Positions 8,172-16,648 of a DNA stretch of 64,000 nucleotides are shown piece after piece. A program made the position numbers and the translations under genes. This DNA comes from Amycolatopsis vastitatis. GTDB lineage: Bacteria > Actinomycetota > Actinomycetes > Mycobacteriales > Pseudonocardiaceae. The notes under the pieces were generated by a model. The model ran no database searches. It saw nothing but the letters and a program-made list of their open reading frames with translations, and had not been told where the DNA came from. The stretch covers positions 62,001 through 126,000 of the forward strand of contig NZ_NMUL01000039.1 in assembly GCF_002234595.1 (NCBI RefSeq), written 5' to 3'. How positions within the stretch are numbered: position 1 is the stretch's first letter; the number at the start of each line of letters is the position of its first letter.

Positions 8172-8561
8172 TCAGGGCACCACTTCGGCGAGGCCGATGA
8201 GGTTGCCCTCGCTGTCGCGGAACCACGCGGCCCGCTCGCCGCTGCCCTTGCTCGGGTAGTTGCCGTCGATCTCCATGATGCCGCCGCGCATGCCTTCGTA
8301 CTCCTCGAAGACGACGCCGCGCTCCCGCAGCACGGCGACCGTCGCTTCGAGGTCGTCGACGTAGAAGGCGACCTGCGTGAACGATCCGTCCGACACCCCT
8401 GTCGAGGCGTACAGGCAGAAAACGCCCGACGCACCTTCGTAACGCAGGCCGCTTCTCCGTTCTTCGACGGCCTCGAGCCCGAGCTTTTCCGCGTACCAGC
8501 GCCGGGCGCGGGCCAGGTCCTGGGTGGGGATGCGCGCTTCGATCCGGACGTTGCTCAGCAT
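8172..8561 (-). CDS. VOC (glyoxalase/bleomycin-resistance fold) family protein
   Basis: A 129-residue vicinal-oxygen-chelate protein with the paired beta-alpha-beta-beta-beta layout. The first module starts with VRIEARIPTQDLARARRWYAEKLGLE and the second with VAFYVDDLEATVAVLRERG, ending in FRDSEGNLIGLAEV. Such proteins can be isomerases, dioxygenases or binding proteins, and the substrate cannot be told. Its ATG overlaps the SMP-30 gene stop by one base (TAATG), making it the last gene of a five-gene minus-strand operon. Confidence 0.88.
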   Translation of the reverse strand: MLSNVRIEARIPTQDLARARRWYAEKLGLEAVEERRSGLRYEGASGVFCLYASTGVSDGSFTQVAFYVDDLEATVAVLRERGVVFEEYEGMRGGIMEIDGNYPSKGSGERAAWFRDSEGNLIGLAEVVP

Positions 8562-9478
8562 TACCCGATGGTAGGTGTCACCGCGATCGCCGACTCCTCC
8601 AAAGAGCCGAAATACAGCTTCCCCCGCCACTCGCGGACACCCACGAGCATGTGGAACCCGGGGATCTCGCCGCGCAGCTCGCGTTCGACCTTGCCGTCCG
8701 CCGCGACGCCCAGCACCCCCACCTCGCGGCCCGGACGGGGCTGCAACGACGTCGGGAGCGCGCGGATCCCCGCGCGCAAGAAGGCCGGGAGGCGGCGCGC
8801 CACGTCCAGCGCCGCCACCCGGGGCGACGCCTGCGTGACCCAGATGAGCCCGTCCGTGCCGGTCGAGATGTTGTCCGGGAAACCCCACAGACCGTCGACG
8901 AACACGTCGGACCGGCCGTCGGAAAGCCGCACGCGTGAAACCCGGAACGCGCCCGTCTCGGCCACCGCGACGAACGACTCGTCCGGGGCCAGCGCGACGC
9001 CGTTCGCGAACTGGAGGCCGTCGAGCAGCAGGTCGATCGAGCCGTCCGGGGAGCGCCGGAGCAGGCGGCCGCCCGCCGTCTGCTCGATGAGGTCGTCGCG
9101 CCACCTGTCGATGCCGAACCGGCGGGAGGAGTCGGTGAAGTAGATCGTGCCGTCCGCGGCCACCGCGGCGTTGTTGCAGAACACGAAGTCCAGGCCGAGG
9201 GCCGACGTGGCGAGCACCGATGGCGTCCCGCCCGACAAGGGCACCACCAGCAGCCCGGCCCGCGCGTCGCAGATCAGCAGCTCGTCGTCGCCGTACAGCT
9301 CCAGCCCCAGCGGGCGGCCGCCGGTGTCGGCGACGACGTCGATGTGCCGTCCGTCGGGCGAGACACGCAGGACGCGCCCGTCGTCGACGCCGGTGTAGAC
9401 CCGGCCTTCGCCGTCTACCACGACGTCCTCCGGGCCGTGGCCGCCGACCGGGATGAGCGTGACGTCACCGAACCGCAT
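8561..9478 (-). CDS. SMP-30/gluconolactonase-like beta-propeller protein
   Basis: A 305-residue SMP-30/strictosidine-synthase-like six-bladed beta-propeller. Recognisable blades include HGPEDVVVDGEGRVYTG, FVFCNNAAVAADGTIYFTDS and LQFANGVALAPDESFVAVAE, with conserved acidic and asparagine residues that bind a divalent metal in this family. Members hydrolyse lactones or related esters. No signal peptide is seen, so it should be cytoplasmic. It starts ten bases after the histidine phosphatase gene and its stop overlaps the VOC start, so it belongs to the SDR-to-VOC operon. The substrate is unknown. Confidence 0.88.
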   Translation of the reverse strand: MRFGDVTLIPVGGHGPEDVVVDGEGRVYTGVDDGRVLRVSPDGRHIDVVADTGGRPLGLELYGDDELLICDARAGLLVVPLSGGTPSVLATSALGLDFVFCNNAAVAADGTIYFTDSSRRFGIDRWRDDLIEQTAGGRLLRRSPDGSIDLLLDGLQFANGVALAPDESFVAVAETGAFRVSRVRLSDGRSDVFVDGLWGFPDNISTGTDGLIWVTQASPRVAALDVARRLPAFLRAGIRALPTSLQPRPGREVGVLGVAADGKVERELRGEIPGFHMLVGVREWRGKLYFGSLEESAIAVTPTIG

Positions 9479-9488
9479 CGGGTGCCTC

Positions 9489-10145
9489 CTACCGGTAGGT
9501 GAGCAACGAGGCCGCGTCCGCCTCGAAGTGCGGGTGCTCGTTGAACGACAGCAGCGTGACGCCGCCGCGTCCGGACACCAGCTTCGTGATGCCGCCGTTG
9601 ACCGTGACGCGGTTGAGCTTGAGCAGGCCGGTCTCGGGGGTGCCCATGAGCAGGCCGCAGACCGTGGCGATCACGCCGCCGGAGGTGAACACGACCGCGT
9701 GCTCGCCCTTGCCCAGCGAGACGACGAGGTCGGCGAGGGCGTCACGGCACCGCGAGAGGAACGCGGGCCACGTCTCGGCGCACGGCCCGTCGGCGCCGGC
9801 CGACGTCCACGCCGTGAGCGCCGCGTCGAGGAGCCCTTGGTAGGCCCGGGAATCCTCCTGCGGTGCCCCGCCGGCGTGGTGCAGCGCGATGTCGACGTGG
9901 TCGTACTCGTTCCAGCGCGGGTCTTCGACCACCGGGACGTCGGTACCGAGCGCCTTCAGCGCCGTGGCCGCCGTGTCGCGCTGCCGGGCCAGCGTACCCG
10001 AGCGGATCTGGCTGAAGGAGACGTTGCGCCGCAGCAGTTCCGCACCGACCACAGTGGACTGTTCGAAGCCGCGCGGGGACAGCGCGTCGTAGTCGGACGC
10101 GCCGAACGACGCCTGTCCGTGCCGGACCAGGTAGATCGCGCCCAC
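9489..10145 (-). CDS. Histidine phosphatase (phosphoglycerate mutase-like) family protein
   Basis: A 218-residue branch-1/2 histidine phosphatase. The catalytic LVRHGQASFG motif is at residues 6-15, with the phosphate-binding Arg in SGTLARQRDTA and the second catalytic His in FTSGGVIATV-type context. The start is GTG overlapping the phosphotransferase stop by one base (TAGTG). Pairing of a phosphatase directly with a small-molecule kinase-like protein in one coupled operon is notable. The substrate is unknown. Confidence 0.9.
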   Translation of the reverse strand: MGAIYLVRHGQASFGASDYDALSPRGFEQSTVVGAELLRRNVSFSQIRSGTLARQRDTAATALKALGTDVPVVEDPRWNEYDHVDIALHHAGGAPQEDSRAYQGLLDAALTAWTSAGADGPCAETWPAFLSRCRDALADLVVSLGKGEHAVVFTSGGVIATVCGLLMGTPETGLLKLNRVTVNGGITKLVSGRGGVTLLSFNEHPHFEADAASLLTYR

Positions 10146-11203
10146 TAGACCCGTCCCTTCGCGATGATCTCCCGGCAGCGCCAGTCGAGGTAGCCGACGA
10201 ACTGCCAGAAGTCCTTGAACGCCGGGTTGCGGGTGGCGCCGTCGTGGTAACGCCGGTACAGCTGCTGCAGCACGGCCGCGAGCCGGAACAGGCCGTAGAC
10301 CTCGTAGAACCGCCAGTCGCCGATCTCGAGCCCGGTCTTTTCGGCGTAGCGGGCGACGAACTCCTCGCGGGTGAACATGCCCGGCAGGTGCGTCGGCTGC
10401 CGACGGCTGGCGTGCATGACGTCGTCGTCGCCGGCCTCGACCCAGTAGGCCAGCATGCTGCCGAGCTCCATCAGCGGGTCGCCGAGCGTGGCCATCTCCC
10501 AGTCGAGCACGCCGGTGATGTTCAGCGTCTCCGGGCCGTCCAGGACCAGGTTGTCGAGCCGGTAGTCGTTGTGGATCAGGCAGATCTTCACCTCGGCGGG
10601 CTGGTTCTCCGCCAGCCACGCGCGCACTTCGGCGAAGTCGCCGACGTTCTCCGTGCGCGCCGCGACGTACCGCTCCGACCAGCCGCGGATCTGCCGTCCG
10701 ACGTAGCCCGCACCCTTGCCGAGATCGGCGAGCCCGGCCTTCCCGACGTCGACGGCGTGCAGGTCCACGAGCCGGTCCACGACCTTGCCGGACAGCTCCC
10801 GCGCCTGCTCCGGTGTCAGCGTCATTCCCTCGGGCAGGTCGCCGCGCAGGATCAGGCCGTCGAGCTTCTCCATGACGTAGAAGTCGCCACCGAGCACGCG
10901 CTCGTCGTCGCCGAACGCCAGCATCCGCGGCACGTACGGGAACACCGGCTTCAGCGCGTGCTGGACGCGGTACTCGCGCCGCATGTCGTGCGCCGACGCG
11001 GCCTTGTGCCCGGCGGGCGGGCGGCGCAGGATCAGCTCCCGGTCCGGGTAGGTCAGCTGGTAGGTCAGGTTCGACGCGCCACCGGGGAACTGCCGGACGA
11101 GCGGCGGTTCGTCTCCGAGGCCCTCGACCTTCGTGCTCAGCCAGGCGTGCACCGCGGCCGCGTCGAAGGCGTCCTCCGCGCGGACCTCGACCGGGGCGTT
11201 CAC
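10145..11203 (-). CDS. Phosphotransferase family protein (aminoglycoside/choline kinase fold, ACAD10/11-like)
   Basis: A 352-residue APH-fold kinase similar to the N-terminal kinase part of ACAD10/11. It has a glycine-rich FPGGASNLTYQL nucleotide loop (about residues 42-53), a lysine/arginine-bearing ELILRRPP strand, the catalytic loop LIHNDYRLDNLVLD (about 206-219) with the essential Asp and Asn, and the metal-binding GVLDWEMATLGDP segment. Relatives phosphorylate 4-hydroxy acyl-CoAs or choline-like substrates; a hydroxyacyl substrate is plausible here. GTG start overlaps the SDR stop as GTGA. The drug-resistance reading of the fold is unlikely given the metabolic operon. Confidence 0.88.
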   Translation of the reverse strand: MNAPVEVRAEDAFDAAAVHAWLSTKVEGLGDEPPLVRQFPGGASNLTYQLTYPDRELILRRPPAGHKAASAHDMRREYRVQHALKPVFPYVPRMLAFGDDERVLGGDFYVMEKLDGLILRGDLPEGMTLTPEQARELSGKVVDRLVDLHAVDVGKAGLADLGKGAGYVGRQIRGWSERYVAARTENVGDFAEVRAWLAENQPAEVKICLIHNDYRLDNLVLDGPETLNITGVLDWEMATLGDPLMELGSMLAYWVEAGDDDVMHASRRQPTHLPGMFTREEFVARYAEKTGLEIGDWRFYEVYGLFRLAAVLQQLYRRYHDGATRNPAFKDFWQFVGYLDWRCREIIAKGRV

Positions 11204-11952
11204 GCGATCTTCCGCAGCAGCGAGCCCGGCAGCAGGCGCATGACGACGCTCAGCGGCACCCACGGCCACGCCGGGACGTAGGCGCGCGCCGGCTCGGCCT
11301 CGATCGCCTTGGCCAGCGCCCTGGCGCCGCGCTCGGCCTTGGCCAGCAGCGGGTTCCGGCCGATCCGGTCGTTCATCTCCGACTCGATGTAGCCGGGCCG
11401 GACGTCGGTGACGGTGATGCCCTTGCGCTTCAGCTCGATCCGGGTGCCGTCGACGAACGCCGAGATCCCCACCTTCGAAGCGGCGTACGCGGTGAGGCTG
11501 CCCGGGAAGCCGCGGAGCGCGGTGAACGAGGAGACCACCGCCAGGTGCCCGTGGCCCTGCTCGCGGAAGATCCCGGCGGCGGCTTCGATCTGGGCCGCGG
11601 CCGCGACGAAGTTGACTTCGAGGGTCTGGCGGTTGGCGTCGAACCGGCCCGTGCCGACCGGCTGCCCCTTCCCGAGCCCGGCGTTCACAATCACCCGATC
11701 GAGGGAGCCGAGTTCGGCGCGGAACTCCTCGAAGACGGTGAACACGCGGTCGTGGTCGGTGACGTCGAGAGTGCGCGTGACGACCTTGATCCCCGGGTGC
11801 GCGGCGGTCAGCTCGGCGGCCAGCTTCTCGAGCCGCTCGGTCCGCCGTGCGCACAGCGCCAGGTTGCGCCCCTTAGCCGCGAACCGGCGGGCCATTCCTT
11901 CGCCCAACCCGCTGCTGGCGCCGGTGATCAGGATGTTCTGCCGGAGCGTCAT
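11200..11952 (-). CDS. Short-chain dehydrogenase/reductase
   Basis: A 250-residue classical SDR. It has TGASSGLGEGMARRF for cofactor binding (about residues 9-23), the VNAGLG turn, the active-site Ser in SSFTAL and the YAASK Tyr/Lys motif (about 152-156). A C-terminal tail, with MRLLPGSLLRKIA, resembles membrane-associated acyl-lipid SDRs. It is the first gene of the tightly overlapping SDR-kinase-phosphatase-SMP30-VOC operon. A perfect 15-bp hairpin sits about 30 bases upstream of its ATG, in what should be its 5' leader. Confidence 0.9.
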   Translation of the reverse strand: MTLRQNILITGASSGLGEGMARRFAAKGRNLALCARRTERLEKLAAELTAAHPGIKVVTRTLDVTDHDRVFTVFEEFRAELGSLDRVIVNAGLGKGQPVGTGRFDANRQTLEVNFVAAAAQIEAAAGIFREQGHGHLAVVSSFTALRGFPGSLTAYAASKVGISAFVDGTRIELKRKGITVTDVRPGYIESEMNDRIGRNPLLAKAERGARALAKAIEAEPARAYVPAWPWVPLSVVMRLLPGSLLRKIA

Positions 11953-12330
11953 GTCCCGGATGCTACCCGGTGGTAACAAGACCGGTGGCCCGGCGCTGGG
12001 GGCGTCGCCGGGCCACCGGTCATCGCGCGGCCACACCGGCCGGTCGCACAACGCGGCCGGGTGAACCGGAGCCGGACCCGCTCTCGCGGCCGGTCACCTG
12101 CGCCCGGATGGGCCGTGAGGGGGAGGCGGAGCCACCGGCGCAGGCAAGTTATGTAAGCGTGCCCGCCCAGGCCGGGGCAATGGTTCACAGTTGCCAGTAC
12201 TAGCCCGTTCGCCCGAATGACCCCCTGCGGGCGGCCGTGGGCAAGAGGGGCGCTGGGGGTACCCCGGATCCTGCTAACGTGCTCCGTGTCGGAGATCCAG
12301 GGGGACGGCACGGGGCGGGTCGGATCGGCA
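11953..12330. other. 378-bp divergent intergenic region
   Basis: It separates the SDR operon (minus) from the XRE-type regulator (plus). The left part holds the perfect hairpin at 11981-12020. The right part holds a possible -10-like GCTAAC near 12273 for the regulator. No convincing small gene is seen; short open frames here have no ribosome-binding site. Confidence 0.5.
11981..12020. promoter_or_regulatory. Perfect 15-bp inverted repeat in the SDR 5' leader
   Basis: Arms ACCGGTGGCCCGGCG (11981-11995) and CGCCGGGCCACCGGT (12006-12020) pair without mismatch around a 10-nt loop. There is no upstream gene for it to terminate on either strand, so a leader hairpin or an operator is more likely than a simple terminator. 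Confidence 0.5.
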
Positions 12331-13251
12331 ATGGCGGGCAGCACGGGCGGTCAGGACGGTGAGCGCACCGCGTTCGCGACTCAGCTGCGCGCGGCCATCG
12401 CCACCAGCGGGCTGTCGCTCGACCGGATCCAGGCGCGGCTGCGGGCCCGCGGCGTCGTCGTCAGCGTGACGGCGCTCAGCTACTGGCAGTCCGGGAAACG
12501 GCAGCCGGAGCGCCAGAGCTCGCTGTCGGCCGTCCGGACGCTCGAAGACATCCTCGACATCCCCGCCGGTGCCCTGCTCGGGCTGCTGCCGCCGCCCAGG
12601 CCGCGCGGCGGCGCCGGGAAGCGGCACACCCGCGAGCCGATGGCTTTCCCGCGTGAAGTGCTGCAGCCGCTGCTGGACAAGGTCGGCGCGCCGCAGGCAC
12701 TGGAGCGCCCGCACCCGCTGAAGCTGGTCGGGCTGCACGACCTGTGCGAAATCGCCGAGGACGGCGGCCAGCGCGCCGTCACCGCCCGCGCGGTGTTCCA
12801 GGCGGCCGCGGACGGCCAGGACCGCTGGCTGCTGATCTACACCCAGGACGACCCCGCGGCGGGCCCGCCGGAGCTGCACGCCGTGCGCAACTGCCGGGTC
12901 GGCCGCGCCGAGGTCGACGAAGCCCACGGCCTCATCGTCGCCGAACTGCTCTTCGGCACGCAGATCAACCGGGGCGAGACGCACCTGATCGAGTACACGC
13001 TGACCAACAGCGGGCCGCCGTACCCGGAGTGCCGCAACACCCACTACCGCGAGTTCCGCCGCCCGGTGCCGGAGTACCTGCTGGAGGTCCGGTTCGCGCC
13101 GGGCACCGCGCCCGGCAGCTGCTGGCAGTACTCCCGCCACGGCACGACCGGCACGCTCGCCCGGCGCCCCCTCAAGCTCGACGGCGCCGACGGCGTCCAC
13201 GCGGTGGCGGTGGACTTCGGCCCCGGCGTCTTCGGCATCGACTGGGACTGA
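12331..13251 (+). CDS. XRE-type DNA-binding protein with unknown C-terminal domain
   Basis: A 306-residue protein. Residues about 10-85 form a helix-turn-helix of the Cro/C1 type (FATQLRAAIATSGLSLDRIQ, then VTALSYWQSGKRQPER, the recognition helix, then LEDILDIPAGAL). The remaining two thirds is a soluble domain with alternating beta-like segments (LHAVRNCRVGRAEVDEAHGL, LIEYTLTNSGPPYPE), which I cannot name. ATG 12331 is chosen because the domain begins soon after; an in-frame upstream start would add 38 low-complexity residues. It may regulate itself or the divergent SDR operon. Its stop lies one base from the convergent LuxR-type gene stop. Confidence 0.75.
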   Translation: MAGSTGGQDGERTAFATQLRAAIATSGLSLDRIQARLRARGVVVSVTALSYWQSGKRQPERQSSLSAVRTLEDILDIPAGALLGLLPPPRPRGGAGKRHTREPMAFPREVLQPLLDKVGAPQALERPHPLKLVGLHDLCEIAEDGGQRAVTARAVFQAAADGQDRWLLIYTQDDPAAGPPELHAVRNCRVGRAEVDEAHGLIVAELLFGTQINRGETHLIEYTLTNSGPPYPECRNTHYREFRRPVPEYLLEVRFAPGTAPGSCWQYSRHGTTGTLARRPLKLDGADGVHAVAVDFGPGVFGIDWD

Positions 13252-13252
13252 A

Positions 13253-16219
13253 TCACGTCAGCTGCGCCGCGGCCACGGTGGCCAGCTCGGTGCGGTTCGC
13301 GATGCCCAGCTTGGCGTAGACGTGCGCGAGGTGCGTCTTCACCGTGCCGCGGCTCATGAACAGCCGGGTGCCGATCTCGGGGTTCGTGCAGCCCTCGGCC
13401 GCGAGCTTCACGACCTCCAGCTCAGTCGGCGTCAGGCTCCCCCAGCCGCTCGACGGGCGGCCGCGGGCTCCTCGGGTGCGGCGGACGAACGCGACGACGT
13501 CGTCGAGGCGCATCGGCGTCTCGTCCGTCGCGAGCCCGAGGGCGTCCAGCTCGGCCTGCTCGCTGGGACGGCGTGGGAACCCCAGCTCGGCCCGGGCCCG
13601 CGAAGCCGAGACGAGCACCCGGGCGGCGTCGGCCTCGCGTCCGGTGCGCGCGAGCAGCGTGGTCAGCGCGTCGAGACTGGCCAGGACGCCGAGGCGGAGG
13701 CCGTGGTCGACGCGCAGCGTCAGTGCTTCGTGCTGCAGCTCGGCGGCCTGCTCCGGCTCCGCCAGGTACCCCTGCTGCTCCAGGACACCGGCCAGGGGTG
13801 ACGGCAGGGCCCAGCGGCGGGTGAGCTCCACGGCGGTGGTGAGCACCGAAGCGGCCTCCTCGGTCCGGCCGAGCGCGCGCAGCACGGCCCCGCGTTCGGC
13901 CAGTCCCTGCGACGCCATGTACGTCCCGGGAACGGCTTCGCGCTCGAACCAGCCCAGCGCCGCTTCGAACTCGCCGCGCCGCCAGTGCAGCTCGCCCATC
14001 ACCCGGGCCATGCCCGGCACGAAGACGTCGCCAGCGGTCTCGACCAGCCGGAGGAACGGCTCCATCACGCGGAACCCGGCCTCGACGTCCCCGGCCAGGC
14101 AGTGCACCAGCGCGAGCTGGCACAGCGTCGTGTTGACCCGGTGGAAGTCCCCGAGCGGCGCGGCGACGTCGACGGCGTGCCCGGCCAGTTCACGCGCCCG
14201 CGGCAGGTCCGCCGCGTCGAGCGCGATCATCGACCGGACACTGAGGACGGTGGAGCCGAGGCCACGGTCTCCGTGGCGGAGGAGTCCTTCACCCGCTTCG
14301 GTGAGCAAGGGCGCGGCTTCGTCGTGGCGGTCGCGGACGAACTGGACGATCCCGCGCAGCATCAACGCGCTGTCGCGCGCGAAGCCGTCTCCGGCGTCTT
14401 CGGCGACCTTCTCGGCTTCGACGGCGACGTCCCAGGCGGTGTCCAGGTCCGTGTACAGGTGACCGAGGCCGGTCAGCGAAAGGCATCGCGCGCGAAGGCC
14501 CGCTTCGCCGAGTTCGGTGGCGAGGTCCAGGCCCTGCCGCGCGGCTTCGAGGTCGAACGGCGCCGTCGTGTCCGCGACGAGCCCCATCCCGGTCAGCAGC
14601 CGGGCCTGCAGGACCGTCCGGTCGTCCGGGCACCGCGCGACCGCGCGTTTCAGGTACGCCAAGCCCTCGTGGCCGCGGCCGCGCAGGTTCCACAGCCACG
14701 CGACGGCGGCGGCGAGCCGTCGTCCGCGCGTGGCGTCTTCCCGCGCCAGCCCCCATTCCAGGGCCGCGCGCAGGTTGTCGCGCTCGGGCTCCATCCGGGC
14801 CCGCCAGGCGTCCTTGTCGCGGTCCAGCTCGGGCTCGGCGGCCTCGGCCAGCGCGAGGTAGTGGTCGAGGTGGCGGTCTCGTACGGCGTCGGTCTCGCCG
14901 GCCTCGGCCAGCCGGGCGGCCGCGTACTCGCGGAGCGTCTCCAGCAGCCGGTAGCGCCCGTCTTCGGCCAGCACCAAGGACTTGTCGACGAGCCGGCCGA
15001 GCGCGGGCAGCACGGCCGGGCCGCCCGCCGCGTCGAGGGTGAACCCGCCGGCGAACACCGCGAGCCGCCGGAACACCGCGCGGTCTTCCGCGACGAGCTG
15101 GTCGTGGCTCCACGCGATCGAGCCTTCGAGGGTCCGCTGCCGCGCCGGCACCCCGCGGGGGCCGCGGGTGAGCAGCGCGAACCGGTCGTCGAGGCCGGCG
15201 TCGATCTGGTGCGGCGCCAGGGTTCCCAGCCAGGCGGCGGCCAGCTCGACGGCCAGGGGGATGCCGTCGAGCCGCGTGCAGATCGACCGGACGGCGGTCA
15301 CGCTGGAACTGTCCAAAGTGAACAGTGGCCGGACCGCGCCCGCGCGTTCGACGAACAACGCGACGGCTTCCTCGACGGCCAGCGGCGGCACCCGCCACAC
15401 CGTCTCCCCCGGCACGCCGAGCGGTTCCCGGCTGGTCGTCAGCACCGCGACCTCCGGGCACGACCGCAGCAGTTCGACGGCGACGTCGGCGACGCCGTCG
15501 AGCACCTGCTCGCAGTTGTCGAGGCAGAGCAGCACGCGGCGGTCACGCAGCTCCGTCGCGACCGAGCGGGCGGCGCCCACGTGCGGCTCCACCGGCACGC
15601 CGAGCGTCGCGGCGACCAGTTCGGCGACCTCGGCGTGCCCGGTGACGGCGTCCAGCTCCACCCACCACACGCCGCCGGGCCACCCGTCGGTGGCGGCCAC
15701 CTGCGCGGCCAGCCGTGTCTTGCCGCTGCCGCCCGGGCCGGCCAGCGTGACGAGCCGCGTCTCGGCGAGCCGCCGCCGGACGTCGCCGACCTCGGTCTCG
15801 CGGCCGACGAACCCGGTCAGCTGCACGGGCAGGTTGTTCGGGACCGCGTCGAGCGAGCGCAGCGGCCGCGGATCGGCTGTCTCGCCGAGTTCGTAGACCC
15901 GCTCGGGCGCGGTGAGGTCCGGCAGGCGGTGGACGCCGAGGTCGCGCAGTGTGACGGCGTCCCCGAGGGCCGCCGCCGTGCGCGCCGACACGAGGATCCG
16001 GCCGTCGTCCGCCAGCGCGCGCAAGTGCTCGCAGCGGCGGACGGCCGGCCCGGCAGGCGTGCCGTCGTCGCGGACCAGCACTTCTCCGGTGTGGACGGCC
16101 GCCGGGCCGCCGGTCAGTGTCGCCAAGGCCGCTTCGGGCGTCGCGAAGACGGTTGGGGTGGCGTCGCCGGCGCACAGGATCGTGACCGTGCCCGCCGGGA
16201 GGAGTTTCGTCTCAGTCAT
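13253..16219 (-). CDS. LuxR-type regulator with NB-ARC-like ATPase and degenerate nucleotide-cyclase-like N-terminus
   Basis: A 988-residue multidomain regulator. Residues 1-115 resemble the class III adenylate cyclase homology domain (VHTGEVLVRDDGTPAGPAV, then RCEHLRALADDGRILVSA, then LRDLGVHRLPDL), but the metal-binding aspartate motif is replaced by TILCAGDATPT, so it should be catalytically dead. Then come an ATPase with Walker A GPGGSGKTRL and Walker B VLLCLDNCEQ (about 140-420), a long helical TPR-like region (about 480-880) and a C-terminal LuxR helix-turn-helix (LTPTELEVVKLAAEGCTNPE, then MSRGTVKTHLAHVYAKLGIANR). It is a SARP/MalT-like signal integrator whose ligand is unknown. It is divergent from a small SnoaL-like gene. 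Confidence 0.88.
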   Translation of the reverse strand: MTETKLLPAGTVTILCAGDATPTVFATPEAALATLTGGPAAVHTGEVLVRDDGTPAGPAVRRCEHLRALADDGRILVSARTAAALGDAVTLRDLGVHRLPDLTAPERVYELGETADPRPLRSLDAVPNNLPVQLTGFVGRETEVGDVRRRLAETRLVTLAGPGGSGKTRLAAQVAATDGWPGGVWWVELDAVTGHAEVAELVAATLGVPVEPHVGAARSVATELRDRRVLLCLDNCEQVLDGVADVAVELLRSCPEVAVLTTSREPLGVPGETVWRVPPLAVEEAVALFVERAGAVRPLFTLDSSSVTAVRSICTRLDGIPLAVELAAAWLGTLAPHQIDAGLDDRFALLTRGPRGVPARQRTLEGSIAWSHDQLVAEDRAVFRRLAVFAGGFTLDAAGGPAVLPALGRLVDKSLVLAEDGRYRLLETLREYAAARLAEAGETDAVRDRHLDHYLALAEAAEPELDRDKDAWRARMEPERDNLRAALEWGLAREDATRGRRLAAAVAWLWNLRGRGHEGLAYLKRAVARCPDDRTVLQARLLTGMGLVADTTAPFDLEAARQGLDLATELGEAGLRARCLSLTGLGHLYTDLDTAWDVAVEAEKVAEDAGDGFARDSALMLRGIVQFVRDRHDEAAPLLTEAGEGLLRHGDRGLGSTVLSVRSMIALDAADLPRARELAGHAVDVAAPLGDFHRVNTTLCQLALVHCLAGDVEAGFRVMEPFLRLVETAGDVFVPGMARVMGELHWRRGEFEAALGWFEREAVPGTYMASQGLAERGAVLRALGRTEEAASVLTTAVELTRRWALPSPLAGVLEQQGYLAEPEQAAELQHEALTLRVDHGLRLGVLASLDALTTLLARTGREADAARVLVSASRARAELGFPRRPSEQAELDALGLATDETPMRLDDVVAFVRRTRGARGRPSSGWGSLTPTELEVVKLAAEGCTNPEIGTRLFMSRGTVKTHLAHVYAKLGIANRTELATVAAAQLT

Positions 16220-16295
16220 GGCCCGGCCAGTCTGCCAGCGGATCTCGGCCAGGTGGCCGATGTTCGGCCACCCGGTGCCTGCGACCTTCGGAACC

Positions 16296-16592
16296 GTGGA
16301 GACGTTCGAAGAGCTGCTGGCCCGCTGGCGGGACGCCGACGCGGGCGGCGACACCGGCGCGCTGCAGCCGCTGCTGGCCGACGGCTTCCGCGGCGACGGC
16401 CCGGCCGGGCGCGTGCTCGGCAAGGCGGACTGGCCCGGCAGGCCGCCGTCGGCCGCGTTCCGGTGGACGCGCCTGGAGGTGACGCCGGGGGTCGGTGTCG
16501 CGAGCGGGCACCGCGACGGCGTCGCCTGCACGGTGGTGGCCGAAAACCGGGACGGACGCTGGCGGATCGTCAACGTCCAGCGTGGCTCATGA
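16296..16592 (+). CDS. Small SnoaL/NTF2-like protein
   Basis: A roughly 98-residue protein starting ETFEELLARWRDADAGGDTGAL and ending ENRDGRWRIVNVQ, the typical opening helix and closing strand of the NTF2-like cone fold. Family members are ligand-binding proteins or small enzymes. GTG 16296 is used because the fold begins there; an in-frame ATG at 16260, with AGGTGG five bases upstream, would add 12 residues and is a real alternative. It is divergent from the LuxR-type regulator, possibly its regulatory target. The central part is short for the family. Confidence 0.65.
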   Translation: METFEELLARWRDADAGGDTGALQPLLADGFRGDGPAGRVLGKADWPGRPPSAAFRWTRLEVTPGVGVASGHRDGVACTVVAENRDGRWRIVNVQRGS

Positions 16593-16604
16593 CAGCTTTT
16601 CGGG

Positions 16605-16645
16605 GGTCCGGGTGGCGAAGCCCCCGGCCCGAGGCGAAGCCTCGG
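16605..16645. terminator. Bidirectional terminator between convergent genes
   Basis: The 56-bp gap between convergent stops holds the perfect hairpin CCGAGGC-GAA-GCCTCGG (16629-16645), preceded by a GGGGG/CCCCC pairing (about 16609-16625). There is no U-tract, as is common in high-GC actinomycetes. Confidence 0.6.
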
Positions 16646-16648
16646 TTG

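Noticed and set aside
10145..11203. Aminoglycoside resistance gene
   Set aside because: The fold is shared, but sequence features and the metabolic operon match ACAD10/11-like kinases.
12021..12203. A small gene in the SDR/XRE spacer
   Set aside because: No ribosome-binding site, poor codon bias and an Arg/Pro-rich product typical of chance frames.
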